A DNA stretch of 64,000 nucleotides from Chitinophagaceae bacterium. Its GTDB lineage: Bacteria; Bacteroidota; Bacteroidia; Chitinophagales; Chitinophagaceae. A program made the translations under genes and the position numbers. A model generated the notes under the pieces. It was not told where the DNA came from and did not search any database. It saw nothing but the letters and a program-made list of their open reading frames with translations. The stretch is taken from positions 372,001-436,000 of the forward strand of contig JADJDJ010000004.1 in the NCBI GenBank assembly GCA_016702745.1, written 5' to 3'. Of this stretch, positions 53,586 through 63,982 are shown one piece after another. Each line of letters starts with the position of its first letter. The first letter of the stretch is position 1.

Positions 53586-53753
53586 GATTGAAAGATCTAA
53601 GTTAAAAAAAACCAGGGTCAACTGTATATAATACTGTTGGTGTTATTAAACAAGGCTCATTAGCTGTTAACATGACCAAATTGGATTCGGGGAAAATCTA
53701 AATTGAAATGAGTTTCAACTGTCTCAGTATTGATCACTCTTTAACTGTTTAGC

Positions 53754-54973
53754 ATGAAAAAGTATAGCCTGTTTTTATTGATTGCATTATTTCTATCCGG
53801 TTCAGCCATGACACAGGATGCTGTCAGCATTCTGAAAAAAGCAGAAGCATTTTGCAAAACCATTCAATGGGGAAGCTATGAAATGGACGTCACTTTTAAA
53901 GGTCTGATGAGCACGGATACGACCATTACAAAATACAACTGTCAATACACAAAACTGGAAGTGGATAGCCTGAGTCCGGCCAGTTTTTTTGTTGAAAGAT
54001 ACTGGCAGCAAAAACTTTCGCACAGCTATATTTATTCAGGGGAAGACTTTATATACCTGTTTGCAAGAGATAGTACCGGAAATATCCTGAACAGGGAAAG
54101 CTGGCCAACCGAAATTAAAAAAGGGATAAAGGAGAGCGAACTTTTCCGGCCTTTGACAGCCAGGACCAAACCGGTATTTTTTTCGGGGGAAGATTTCAAT
54201 GATGCATCAAATTTATTTATTACCGAAAAGATGAAAAAATAAACGGTCGGGATTGCTATCATATCAAAGTCACAAACAAAGAAAAATCAAACGCTTCCGG
54301 TTTTGCAGTAAACCTGGTGGTCTTCGATTTTTGGATTATTAAGGATAATTTCCTTCCCATTCAATATGCGACTACAATTGATATGATGAATGGGAATATG
54401 CCCATGCAGCAATTTGCCCAATACACACTCAAAACCTATTCCATCAACTGGCCGGACATTAAAAAGAAATACGATATTACCGATGCCCCACCTTATTACC
54501 GGTTAAAAAACTACGAACCTTATCAAAGAAAAGACCAATTACCAAATGGAACAGCAGCCCCTGCATTATCAGGCAAGAATATTGACGGTAAGAAAATATC
54601 ACTGGATGACTATAAAGGGAAAGTCGTACTGATTGATTTCTTTTATATGGCCTGTGCTCCCTGTATTCTTTCCTTTCCGCATATCAAAGAAATCTACCAC
54701 AAATATGCGGATAGCGGCGTAGTCGTACTCGGGGTGAATCCGGTGGATAAAAAAGAAGCGCAACTCAGGTCCTTTCTAAAAAAATATGAAATCTCCTATC
54801 CGGTCATTTTGCCGGATGAAGATATTACAACAAAGAACTATGTCGTACAGGGTTATCCCTGTTTTTACCTGGTAGACAAAAAGGGTAAAATCGCATTCTC
54901 CTTACCGGGATTCGGTCAGGGAGTTGAAGTGCTGATTGAAGAAAACATACGAAAACTGATTCGGGAAGAATAA
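53754..54973 (+). pseudogene. Thioredoxin-like (TlpA) envelope protein, one frameshift
   Basis: The first frame (to 54242) has a signal peptide (LFLLIALFLSGSAMTQ) and a lipoprotein-carrier-like domain (AEAFCKTIQWGSYEMDVTF). It stops in the A run 54234-54239; with seven A it continues KMKKINGRDCYHIKVTNKEK into the second frame. That has GTAAPALSGKNIDGKKISLD and the redox site YMACAPCILSF (CAPC), then the end FGQGVEVLIEEN. Both parts together give about 407 residues. It probably reduces or transfers electrons in the periplasm. Confidence 0.82.
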
Positions 54974-55146
54974 AATACAAAAGACATGGCCTTATATGCG
55001 AATAAGAAGACAACGATAATTTGTTGAAAAAACTCGAAACCTCCGTGACATTCATTTCTAAATAAAACTGATCGGATCGGATTAAAATGAGTTAAGAGAC
55101 AGCACAAACTAATACTGCCCCATTTAAAATCGGCTGTTAACAATCA

Positions 55147-55171
55147 AGCCCCACCTGTTAAGGGTGGGGCT
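55147..55171 (+). terminator. Hairpin after the thioredoxin-like gene
   Basis: AGCCCCACC-TGTTAA-GGGTGGGGCT forms a strong stem but is not followed by a T run (CATTGCG), so it is either a weak terminator or an mRNA-stabilising structure. The 54974-55272 gap holds no gene. Confidence 0.55.
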
Positions 55172-55272
55172 CATTGCGTTGAACTACCCCGAAACAGATG
55201 AATAGCAAGGATACTTTTATGAAGGAATCCTGCCTTATTCAAAAGGCTATCATTTAATTAAAAATCTTCTCT

Positions 55273-58200
55273 ATGAGAAAAATCTACCTTTTTATCCTTT
55301 TAATGACCAGCTTTGTTTATGCCTCTATGGCAGGTCATACAATTGATGAAAACAAATCTGCTGAAGATCGTTTTTCCCCTTTCAATGTGATACAACCAGA
55401 TAATGTAACCGTATGCAGTGGTGCAACGACAAATACGATTGTCTTTTCCAGCACAGTTTCCGGAACCACTTTTACCTGGACAAACAATAATACGGCAATT
55501 GGACTGGGCGCAAGCGGAACAGGAAATATTGCCCCCTTTACAGCAATCAATCCTACTGCAGCTCCGGTAACAGCTACGATCACTGTAACACCATCTACCG
55601 GTTCGCCGGCAACATTTACCATCACTGTAACCCCGATACCGAATGTAAACAGCATCCCAGATGGTATTTTTTGTAATAATACTGCCACCCCTATTGTCAC
55701 ATTAAGCGGAACAATTAGTGGAGCTTTTTATACCTGGAGTCATACTGACCCTTCAATAGGTTTAGCAGAATCAGGTGTTGGGAACATCCCTTCTTTTACA
55801 ACAGTCAATAGTACCAGTGCTCCAATAACCAGCACCTTTACCATTACTCCGGCTTTTGGAACATCTGCAAAACCTGAGCTTTTATACTATAAGTTTAATG
55901 GAACAGGAGCCAATGCTCCAAACTTAGCCATCAATCCACCATCAGGCACAACTACTGGAACGTTGAATGGAAATATGTTTCAGGGAGGTAATACCATATG
56001 TGGAGGATCTTTGCAAACCACCAGTACAACACCTAATACTACCGACTTTTTTAATACCGGATGGGCACCTTCCCTGAGCAATAGCTCCTGGTCGCTTTCG
56101 TTTCAGGCCGCAGGATTTCCTGCAACCGGTTCCGATGATTACAGGTTAATAGGTTCAGTGATCGGGACTTCGCCAATTGTGGTCAGCTATACTCCTTCCA
56201 TCGGATTCTATTTAACATATACCGTTTCCACAACAGGGTTTCCCGCATCCATGATCATAGAAGGCTCGACAGGTCCGGCCCAAAAAACAATCACAATCGT
56301 CTACGATAGAAATGCCAATCAGTTGAAAGGATATGTGGACGGAATGCTGACCACCACACTTTCTACCTCCGGTCACTCAGTGAATATTGTTTCCAGCATT
56401 TTTTATATTGGAGGCGGATCGGCTCCCGGAGGAAACAGCTCAATTGTTAGCGGTTGTTTACTTGATGAAGTACGTCTGTATAACCGGGCTATTGCGCTGC
56501 CGGAAGTAAAAGGATTAGTGAATAGCTGTACGGCTGGTGGGGTTTGCATAGGACCCAGCCAGGGATTTGACAATATTGTCTATCCGAATTTAGTCGTTAA
56601 CACTCCTGCAAGTCAAGTCCGTTGCAGTGGCACCAACACAAATGCAGTTAATTTTACAGGAACAGCAGGGGCCACATTTAGCTGGGTCAATGATAATACA
56701 GCAATTGGTCTAGCAGCCAGTGGCACTGGAAATATCCCTTCTTTTACTGCAACAAATACAGGAACCAGTCCATTAATAGCGACAATCACCGTTACACCAA
56801 CCTTACCGGGAGGTCCGGTTTGCGCCTCTTCCTCCAAATCGTTTATCATCAGGGTCAATCCTATACCTACCGTCAATACCATTACAGACCAAACAGTTTG
56901 CAGAAATACCCCCGTATCAGCAATTAATTTTACAGGTGCTGTTAATGGTACCATCTATACCTGGACGAATTCAAATACTGCGATTGGTTTAGCCGCCAGC
57001 GGATCAGGCAATATTCCAGCATTTACAACTACAAATAGTACCAATGCTCCTATTTCCGGTACAATAACGGTGACCCCTTCTTTTGGAAATCCTGCATGTA
57101 CAGGAACTCCGATAACTTTTATTATCACGGTTTATCCTGATGCTGTAGTGAATGATCCTGCGGATCAAACACTATGTGTCGGTTCTCCAACAGCTGCCAT
57201 CAATTTTACAGGCACAAGCGGTGTGACTTTTAACTGGACCAATGACAATCCATCGATTGGGCTGGCGTCAAGCGGTACCGGAGATATCCCGGCTTTTACT
57301 ACCTTAAATACAACGACCAGTACACAGGTGGGTACAATAACGGTAACTCCATCTGTTACAGGTGGTCCGGGTTGTACGGCATCAGCCCAGGTATTTACGA
57401 TAACGGTAAACCCCATACCGAATGTAAATAATATAGCGAGTCAAACTGTGTGTAATAATGCAGCTGTTTCCGCCATTAATTTTAGCGGTAGTGTACCCGG
57501 CGCTAATTATACCTGGACCAATAGCGATCCTTCAATAGGAATACCAGCAAGTGGCAGTGGCAATATCCCCTCGTTTACTGCTGTAAATACGAGTGGCAAC
57601 CCCGTTACCAGTACCATTACAGTTACACCTACATTTGGTTCCGCTGTTCCAGATATTTTATATTACAAATTTGATGGGGCTGGCACATCGGTTCCAAATT
57701 TGTCCAGCAATCCACCTGCAGGAACAGCTACTGCTACAATTGGAGGTGCCGCCTCACAAGGAAGCTCACCAATCTGCGGTGGATCTTTCATAGGAGGAGG
57801 CAGTAATGCCGATGTATTAAATACAAACTGGCAACCAAACCACACAGGCTCATGGTCAATATCATTCAGAAACGCCAACCCCTCTGCCACTTCACTATCC
57901 GGGATCTTTAATATCCCAACATCGGTTGGTGCGGTAAGAGTGAATGGTTTTATCAACGGTTCAAATAATATCATAAGACTTCTTGGACCAACTTTTCCCA
58001 ATCTGGATATGCCCGGAGGTGTAAGCACATCATCTGTCCCTAAAACCGTTACCATCGTTTATAATAGCGCAACACTTGTAATAGATGGATATGTAGATGG
58101 AGTATTGGTTGGCAGTGTCACCGCTTTAAACCCTGTAGACCTGACAAATTCAAATAATCTTAGGATGAGAATTGGTTTTGGCGAATCTTCCCCGTTAACG

Positions 58201-60741
58201 GCAGGTGCGTTTCTAGACGAATTCAGATTATATGGCAGAATGCTTTCATTAACCGAGATCCAGGATCTTGCCACCAACTGTACACCCGGAGCTGCCTGTA
58301 CCGGTTCACCGGAAATCTTTGCAATCACTGTTAATCCATCTCCGGTTGTCAATCCGGTTGGCAGTCAAAATGTTTGTACAGGTAATAACACTTCCGCCAT
58401 CAACTTTACCGGTAATATTGCCGGCGCAACTTATGACTGGACCAACAGCAACCCATCCATTGGCCTGGCCGCAAGTGGTACTGGTAATATTCCATCATTT
58501 ACTGCTATCAATGCCGGTAACAGCACTGAAACGGCTATCATCACTGTTACTCCGGTTTCGACAACACAACCTGCTTGTCCGGGTACCCCTGAAAGATTTA
58601 CCATCTCAGTAAGTCCGGTACCAACCGGTACGGCCAATCCGGCATCACAAACCGTTTGTTCGGAGACGGCGATCAATCCCATTATATTTACAGGAAATGT
58701 ACCCGGCATTAGTTTTGACTGGACCCGTGATAACCTGGCCACCGTGACCGGTATTCCGGGAGTCGGCAATGGAGATATCAGCGGGTCATTGACCAATACA
58801 ACCAATGCGCCTGTTACTGTGACCTTTACGGTTACGCCGAGTATTGGTGGTTGCGTAGGCACGCCGTTTACCGTTACCGTTACGGTAAATGAAAACCTGC
58901 CAGTAGCAATTGCCACACCAGCAACACAAACCATATGTTCCGGAAACATTTCAGATATTCTGCTGTCATCCTCAATCATTGGTACAACATTTAACTGGAC
59001 CAGAGATAACAATGCTTCGGTAACGGGTATTGCTGCCAGTGGCACGGGTGATATTACCGGGACATTATTCAATACCTCTACCACACCTGTCACAGTAACA
59101 TTCACGATCATCCCGATATTTAACGGCTGTACCGGGGCACCTATTACCGCTACCGTACTGGTGAATGCCGTGCCAACTATTATTTGTCCTGCTAATATTG
59201 TTACGAATAATACAACCGGAGTTTGTGGCACAACTGTTACTTTCAACACTGCTGTAACCGGTGCACCGGCACCCAATCTTACATATACTTTGAGTGGTGC
59301 TACCTCCGGTAGTGGTTCCGGAAATGGCAGCGGCTCTTTGTTTAATGTGGGCACTACTACGGTTACTGTGACAGCTACCAATATTTGCGGAACCGCATCC
59401 TGCTCTTTTACCGTTACGGTAAACGATACGGAAAATCCAACTATTACCTGTCCGGCTTCAATTCAGGCAAATACCGATCCCGGTATCTGTGCTGCCACCG
59501 TGGTGACCCCAAATCCAACGATTGCAGATAATTGTGCGGCAACACTGTTAACCTGGACCTTATCCGGAGCTACCACAGGTGCTTCCGCTACCACCGGAAT
59601 TAATTTTGCCGGTACCCGTTTATTCAACAAAGGGGTAACAACGGTTACATATACTGTGAAAGACGCTGCCGGAAACACAGCCACTTGTTCTTATACAGTA
59701 ACAGTTAGGGATCTGGAAAATCCGGTGGTACTTTGCCCTTCTAATATTACCGTGACTACACCCATCGGATCCTGTACCACTATTGTTAATTATACCGTGA
59801 ATGCCACTGATAATTGTCCGGGTGTAAGCACTCAACAGATCAGCGGTCCGGCCAGTGGTTCTGCCTTCCCAATTGGCAGTACAACCGTTAGCTGGAGAGC
59901 GATAGATGCTGCAGGCAATCTTTCTCCCATTTGCTCATTTAGTGTAACGGTACTGGACGGACAACTGCCCGTGATCAGTTCACAGCCTGCCACACAAACC
60001 GTTTGTTCGGGTAGTAATGTAACCTATGCTGTTACGGCCAGCAATGTGGTGACTTACCAATGGCAGCAATGGAATGGCAACACCTGGGTCAATATTTCAG
60101 GCGCTAACGCTTCCAGCTTTACTTTAAACAATGTTACAGTTGCTAATAACGCTTCTACCTACCGGGTAGTGCTCAATGGACTTTGCAGCGTTGTTAATTC
60201 CGCAGCTGCCAGTTTATTTGTCAATCCGCTACCTGTTGTGTCAATACGTTTCAGCCCGCTGAGCCAATTGCTTCCTTCGCAGAACACGACGATTGAATCA
60301 ACGGTAAGTCCTGCGGGGGGCACTTTTGTATGGAGAAGAAATAACAATGTGGTTATTGGCGCCCAAAATGAAGTATTGGACGGACTCACAGTAGATCACC
60401 AGGGTACTTACCAGTTAACCTACACCGACCTCAATGGTTGTGTATCCAATTCTGGTACACTTGTACTCTCTGCGCTTGAATCACCGAAAATCTGGGTCTA
60501 TCCCAGTCCGAATAACGGCAGGTTCCAGGTGAGGTACTATAATAGCTTTGGAGAACCGGTGACCGTGAGGGTCTTCAACAGTGCCGGTCAGTTGCTTTAC
60601 AGCCGTTTATCTGTAACAGCTGATGCTTATAGCCGGATTGATGTGGATCTGGGCAACCCGCCAGCTGGTGTTTATATCGTTAAAGTCTACGATACTAAAT
60701 CAAGAGAACTGGCTGCGAAGAAGATTGTGGTGTACCGGTAA
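55273..60741 (+). CDS. Giant repetitive surface protein with T9SS sorting domain
   Basis: A 1822-residue protein with a signal peptide (IYLFILLMTSFVYASMAG). About nine PKD-like or bacterial Ig-like units repeat the pattern VCSG/VCNN...INFTG...YTWTN(S/D)...IGLAASGTGNIPSF...TITVTP. Two LamG-like (concanavalin fold) inserts occur near residues 200-415 and 780-1010 (each with LLDEVRLYNRAI / FLDEFRLYGRML). Three HYR-type units follow (ICPANIV, TCPASIQ, VLCPSNITV; about 1290-1590), then an Ig-like domain. The C-terminus is the T9SS type A sorting signal (KIWVYPSPNNGRFQVRYYNS ... AGVYIVKVY). It is displayed or released at the surface; adhesion is likely. Confidence 0.88.
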   Translation: MRKIYLFILLMTSFVYASMAGHTIDENKSAEDRFSPFNVIQPDNVTVCSGATTNTIVFSSTVSGTTFTWTNNNTAIGLGASGTGNIAPFTAINPTAAPVTATITVTPSTGSPATFTITVTPIPNVNSIPDGIFCNNTATPIVTLSGTISGAFYTWSHTDPSIGLAESGVGNIPSFTTVNSTSAPITSTFTITPAFGTSAKPELLYYKFNGTGANAPNLAINPPSGTTTGTLNGNMFQGGNTICGGSLQTTSTTPNTTDFFNTGWAPSLSNSSWSLSFQAAGFPATGSDDYRLIGSVIGTSPIVVSYTPSIGFYLTYTVSTTGFPASMIIEGSTGPAQKTITIVYDRNANQLKGYVDGMLTTTLSTSGHSVNIVSSIFYIGGGSAPGGNSSIVSGCLLDEVRLYNRAIALPEVKGLVNSCTAGGVCIGPSQGFDNIVYPNLVVNTPASQVRCSGTNTNAVNFTGTAGATFSWVNDNTAIGLAASGTGNIPSFTATNTGTSPLIATITVTPTLPGGPVCASSSKSFIIRVNPIPTVNTITDQTVCRNTPVSAINFTGAVNGTIYTWTNSNTAIGLAASGSGNIPAFTTTNSTNAPISGTITVTPSFGNPACTGTPITFIITVYPDAVVNDPADQTLCVGSPTAAINFTGTSGVTFNWTNDNPSIGLASSGTGDIPAFTTLNTTTSTQVGTITVTPSVTGGPGCTASAQVFTITVNPIPNVNNIASQTVCNNAAVSAINFSGSVPGANYTWTNSDPSIGIPASGSGNIPSFTAVNTSGNPVTSTITVTPTFGSAVPDILYYKFDGAGTSVPNLSSNPPAGTATATIGGAASQGSSPICGGSFIGGGSNADVLNTNWQPNHTGSWSISFRNANPSATSLSGIFNIPTSVGAVRVNGFINGSNNIIRLLGPTFPNLDMPGGVSTSSVPKTVTIVYNSATLVIDGYVDGVLVGSVTALNPVDLTNSNNLRMRIGFGESSPLTAGAFLDEFRLYGRMLSLTEIQDLATNCTPGAACTGSPEIFAITVNPSPVVNPVGSQNVCTGNNTSAINFTGNIAGATYDWTNSNPSIGLAASGTGNIPSFTAINAGNSTETAIITVTPVSTTQPACPGTPERFTISVSPVPTGTANPASQTVCSETAINPIIFTGNVPGISFDWTRDNLATVTGIPGVGNGDISGSLTNTTNAPVTVTFTVTPSIGGCVGTPFTVTVTVNENLPVAIATPATQTICSGNISDILLSSSIIGTTFNWTRDNNASVTGIAASGTGDITGTLFNTSTTPVTVTFTIIPIFNGCTGAPITATVLVNAVPTIICPANIVTNNTTGVCGTTVTFNTAVTGAPAPNLTYTLSGATSGSGSGNGSGSLFNVGTTTVTVTATNICGTASCSFTVTVNDTENPTITCPASIQANTDPGICAATVVTPNPTIADNCAATLLTWTLSGATTGASATTGINFAGTRLFNKGVTTVTYTVKDAAGNTATCSYTVTVRDLENPVVLCPSNITVTTPIGSCTTIVNYTVNATDNCPGVSTQQISGPASGSAFPIGSTTVSWRAIDAAGNLSPICSFSVTVLDGQLPVISSQPATQTVCSGSNVTYAVTASNVVTYQWQQWNGNTWVNISGANASSFTLNNVTVANNASTYRVVLNGLCSVVNSAAASLFVNPLPVVSIRFSPLSQLLPSQNTTIESTVSPAGGTFVWRRNNNVVIGAQNEVLDGLTVDHQGTYQLTYTDLNGCVSNSGTLVLSALESPKIWVYPSPNNGRFQVRYYNSFGEPVTVRVFNSAGQLLYSRLSVTADAYSRIDVDLGNPPAGVYIVKVYDTKSRELAAKKIVVYR

Positions 60742-60766
60742 ATAGAGTGATCAAGACTAACTGCAG

Positions 60767-60793
60767 AGCCCCGATTTCGATCGGGGCTTTTTT
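60767..60793 (+). terminator. Rho-independent terminator
   Basis: AGCCCCGAT-TTCG-ATCGGGGCT followed by TTTTTT, 26 bp after the giant protein. The next 150 bp hold the familiar GCCACGAATGCACGAATTAA type intergenic repeat and no gene. Confidence 0.88.
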
Positions 60794-60942
60794 AATGGGG
60801 GCCACGAAGGATGTATAGCCACGAATGCACGAATTAATGCTTGCCACCACGAATTCAATTGGCAAAGTAAAATTTAGGCGCTATTCTTTGTGCCTTAGTG
60901 CCTTTGTGGCAAAACCTTACCCACTGGATAGATCAAAGGCAA

Positions 60943-61719
60943 TCACTTTTTCGCCGGCTTGGAATTATCTTTCTCTAAAGACTGCAGTACGATATCTTTT
61001 CTGCGTTGGCTGAGCGGTACGTTGTGTCCTGAGTCCAGGATGAGGGCACCGCCATCTGTTTTATCATACATTCTGATTCTGGCCGGGTTCACCACATAGG
61101 AATGATGGGTACGCAGAAAGCCCAGCGGGGTGAGCATTTCTTCAAACTCTTTCAGATTACGGGAGACCAGGATGGGATCTCCGCCACTGATAAAAAAACG
61201 GGTATAGGGCCCTTCGGCTTCACAAAAAAGGATGCTGGTAATGGGCACAAAATAAGTGGACTGCTTATCGTTGAGGACGATCTTTCTTTCGTGATCCACT
61301 TTCTGGTGAAGCTGCTGCATCATCACGGTCAGTTGTGCTGCTATATCATGCCGGCTGATATTGTCCATCGCCTTTGTGAGACTGCTGCGAAGCTCATCGG
61401 GGTTGATGGGTTTCAATAAATAATCCAGGGCACTGAACCGAAATGCCTGTATGGCATACTGGTTATGGGCGGTTGTGAAGATGAGTTGAAATTTGGGTGC
61501 GCTTACCTGCTGCAATAAATCGAAACCTGTTCCATCTTCCATTTCAATATCCAGGAAAACGATATCAGGTTCCAGTGTACGAATGGCCTCCAGACCGGAT
61601 GCTACACCGTCCGCTTCATCAATCTGCTGATCTGCCCCTGCAATTTTGCTGATCATTGCCCGAAGACCAGCCCTTAGCTCTTCTTCATTATCAATGATCA
61701 GAATTTTGGTATTATTCAT
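60943..61719 (-). CDS. LytTR-family response regulator
   Basis: A 258-residue protein. The receiver domain (about 1-120) has IIDNEEELR and the acceptor in IVFLDIEMEDGTGFDLLQQV. The LytTR DNA-binding domain (about 145-245) has LNDKQSTYFVPITSILFCEA and FLRTHHSYVVNPARIRMYD. It is regulated by the kinase encoded upstream, whose stop it overlaps by 8 bp. Its targets are not known. Confidence 0.92.
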   Translation of the reverse strand: MNNTKILIIDNEEELRAGLRAMISKIAGADQQIDEADGVASGLEAIRTLEPDIVFLDIEMEDGTGFDLLQQVSAPKFQLIFTTAHNQYAIQAFRFSALDYLLKPINPDELRSSLTKAMDNISRHDIAAQLTVMMQQLHQKVDHERKIVLNDKQSTYFVPITSILFCEAEGPYTRFFISGGDPILVSRNLKEFEEMLTPLGFLRTHHSYVVNPARIRMYDKTDGGALILDSGHNVPLSQRRKDIVLQSLEKDNSKPAKK

Positions 61720-63538
61720 GGTTGTTATTTAAAAATAGCAAAGGGAGTTTAATTTTTACCTGTACCCCTTTTCCTTCAGTGTTTTGCGCTATACTAAAGC
61801 TGGCGTTGCATTTCAGTTTAAGGTTGAGCAAATAAATCCGGTCACGAATGATCTGACTGGCCCTGCTGATATGGTCGGCTTCCTGTTTAGGACCAGTGGG
61901 CAGCCCCTTTCCATTATCATCAATAGTCACCAGCAATTCATTACCCACCCCGGCAAAATGGATACTGATCCGCCCGGAATAATCTATATTACTAAAGCCG
62001 TGCTCAATACTGTTTTCGGTAAAAGGCTGGATGATCATTGCCGGGATCTGAACAAGGTCGGCTTCCAGTTCTTTATCCGCGGTAATGCTGTATTCAAATT
62101 TTTTGGGGAACCTTATTTTCTGCACATCGAGGTATTCTGACAAAAAAATCATTTCCTGCTCAACTGTAACATAATCTTTGTAAGTACTCTCGAGCGTCTC
62201 CCGCATAATATGACTGAATTTGGAAAGATTGGCGGCAATGGCTTCCCCGTCATTTTCACGTACTGCATAGCTCTGTAAGGTAGCAAGGGCATTGAAAAAG
62301 AAATGGGGATTCATTCTGGCACGGTTCAACCGCTGTTCGGTTTCCAGGATTTTTTGTTTATGCTTCAGGGATTGCTGCCTTAGAAAAAAGGCAATTACCA
62401 GTGCGGTGAGCAGGCCGGCGAGACCAAAAAGCAGGTAGATCTGTTTTTGCTGGGCCAGCTCCCGGATGGTCTTTTCATTCTTTGCCTGGTTATACTTTTT
62501 CTCCAGCTCAGTCACGGCCGCCAGTTTTTCTTCAGTGCCAATGCTGTCTGCGATCAATCTTTCCTTTTTATAGGCAGTTAGTGCCAGTGCATGATTGCCT
62601 GAAGCTTCTGCGATATCATGTATCAGCAGGTAAGTAGCTGCGATGGTGGCCGGTGATTTGAGCAACTGATCATAGCGCAGTGTGGAATCAGCAAACTGTG
62701 CTGCCAGATCAAACTGTTTCCTGCTGAAATATATCTTGGTTTTATCTTTAAAATTTGCCGACAGTTCAGGGAAATCAACCCGGCGGTCGAGGTGTTTCAG
62801 GTTCTGGTCAATATAAAAAAGTGCTTTATCATACTCTTTTTTCTCAGTTGCCACAGCAATCAAACGACTATTGACTGTAATAAAAGACTCTTTTTCAAAA
62901 GGAATTGTTCTGACAATGGAAAGCCCGGCCTCTGCATAAAATGCTGTGGTATCCAGATAAGCTGGCTGGTTGTTTTGTTTATAATAGGTGTAATAACGCT
63001 GGGCGGCTCTGGCCAAAAGGACCGCTTTTTCTGCGGAGCTTTTCAAACGGTTAATCATCCCAATGGCTTTTCTGCAATATTCAATGCCCTTCTCTGTTTG
63101 TTTAAACTCATTGAAAATATTGGAAATATTCAGCAGCCCTCTGCAATAGTTCAATGTATCCTTTCTCTTTTCAAAAATGGAGACTATTTTCAGCTCCATT
63201 TCAATAGCGCCCTTAAAATCCGAACGATTGGCGTACAAATTGTCCAGCATTTGGTAAAAAATAAGAAACTCATCTTCCGGGCATCCCTGCTTTTCAAGTA
63301 AATTGATCGCTTTGTTTAAAAAGATTTCGGCTGAGTCCAGTTCCCGCCGGATCAGCAAAGCCCTTCCTTTAATGCGATAACCCTGAATTACGCAGGCAGG
63401 CTGCTTTGTCTTTAACAGACTGTCTGCATCCAACGCATTCCTGTTAACATCAGTAATCCCGGCACAGGAACAGTTTTCCTGTGCCACAGCCAAAATGGCG
63501 CAATGAAGCATCAGCAGTAAAGCCACCACTCTTCTCAT
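61712..63538 (-). CDS. TPR-containing LytS-type sensor histidine kinase
   Basis: A 608-residue protein with a signal peptide (VVALLLMLHCAILAVAQ), TPR repeats in the periplasm (about 60-350), one membrane span (YLLFGLAGLLTALVIAFFL), then the His_kinase domain with RMNPHFFFNALATLQSYAV, and the HATPase motifs FTENSIEHGF and VTIDDNGKGLPTG. It phosphorylates the LytTR regulator encoded next in the operon. The signal sensed is unknown. Confidence 0.9.
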   Translation of the reverse strand: MRRVVALLLMLHCAILAVAQENCSCAGITDVNRNALDADSLLKTKQPACVIQGYRIKGRALLIRRELDSAEIFLNKAINLLEKQGCPEDEFLIFYQMLDNLYANRSDFKGAIEMELKIVSIFEKRKDTLNYCRGLLNISNIFNEFKQTEKGIEYCRKAIGMINRLKSSAEKAVLLARAAQRYYTYYKQNNQPAYLDTTAFYAEAGLSIVRTIPFEKESFITVNSRLIAVATEKKEYDKALFYIDQNLKHLDRRVDFPELSANFKDKTKIYFSRKQFDLAAQFADSTLRYDQLLKSPATIAATYLLIHDIAEASGNHALALTAYKKERLIADSIGTEEKLAAVTELEKKYNQAKNEKTIRELAQQKQIYLLFGLAGLLTALVIAFFLRQQSLKHKQKILETEQRLNRARMNPHFFFNALATLQSYAVRENDGEAIAANLSKFSHIMRETLESTYKDYVTVEQEMIFLSEYLDVQKIRFPKKFEYSITADKELEADLVQIPAMIIQPFTENSIEHGFSNIDYSGRISIHFAGVGNELLVTIDDNGKGLPTGPKQEADHISRASQIIRDRIYLLNLKLKCNASFSIAQNTEGKGVQVKIKLPLLFLNNNHE

Positions 63539-63547
63539 AAAATAAAT

Positions 63548-63982
63548 TTATACATCTACCAGTGCCGGTACAGCTGTTCCATTGATGATTCCCAGCAGGC
63601 AGTTTACACAATGGACTGCATGTAAAATAAGTAAAGAACTGCATTCCAGCCTGTATTCCTCATTGATTTGAATGCGGTATTCATGTCCCCGGAATTTCCA
63701 GTTTATCAGGGGGTGAATGGTCAGTAGTTCTTCTTTTTTGCGGTTCACAAGATCAAAACGGCCATTGTATTTCCCGCTTTTCCGAACGGTATAATTCCGG
63801 CGCAGGGAGGATTGATTCAGGCTGATCGTTCCGCCTGGCCGAAGGGCCGCTAAAAACTGTTTATGGCCAGAACCTTGTGCCTTGACCATACTCACCCATC
63901 TGCCCGGTTGGCTGTACCTGATCTCTACCAGTTGTTCATCAGCCCTGATCTGCGCCATCTTCATATCTGCATGGGCATACAT
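63548..63982 (-). CDS. Hypothetical protein, possibly cut by the window edge
   Basis: 144 residues from MYAHADMKMAQIRADE; the frame remains open in its upstream direction to the right edge of the window, so the true start may lie beyond it. It has a basic middle (NYTVRKSGKYNGRFDLV) and EYRLECSSLLILHAVHCVNC near the end. No family is recognised. It is separated from the kinase gene by 9 bp and may share its operon. Confidence 0.5.
   Translation of the reverse strand: MYAHADMKMAQIRADEQLVEIRYSQPGRWVSMVKAQGSGHKQFLAALRPGGTISLNQSSLRRNYTVRKSGKYNGRFDLVNRKKEELLTIHPLINWKFRGHEYRIQINEEYRLECSSLLILHAVHCVNCLLGIINGTAVPALVDV

Noticed and set aside
58431..59381. 316-residue minus-strand frame in the giant protein gene
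   Set aside because: Val/Thr/Pro-rich shadow caused by the repeated Thr-Val-Thr codons of the surface protein.
60824..60915. Possible small gene after the giant protein
   Set aside because: The sequence is the GCCACGAATGCACGAATTAA type intergenic repeat common in Bacteroidota, not coding.
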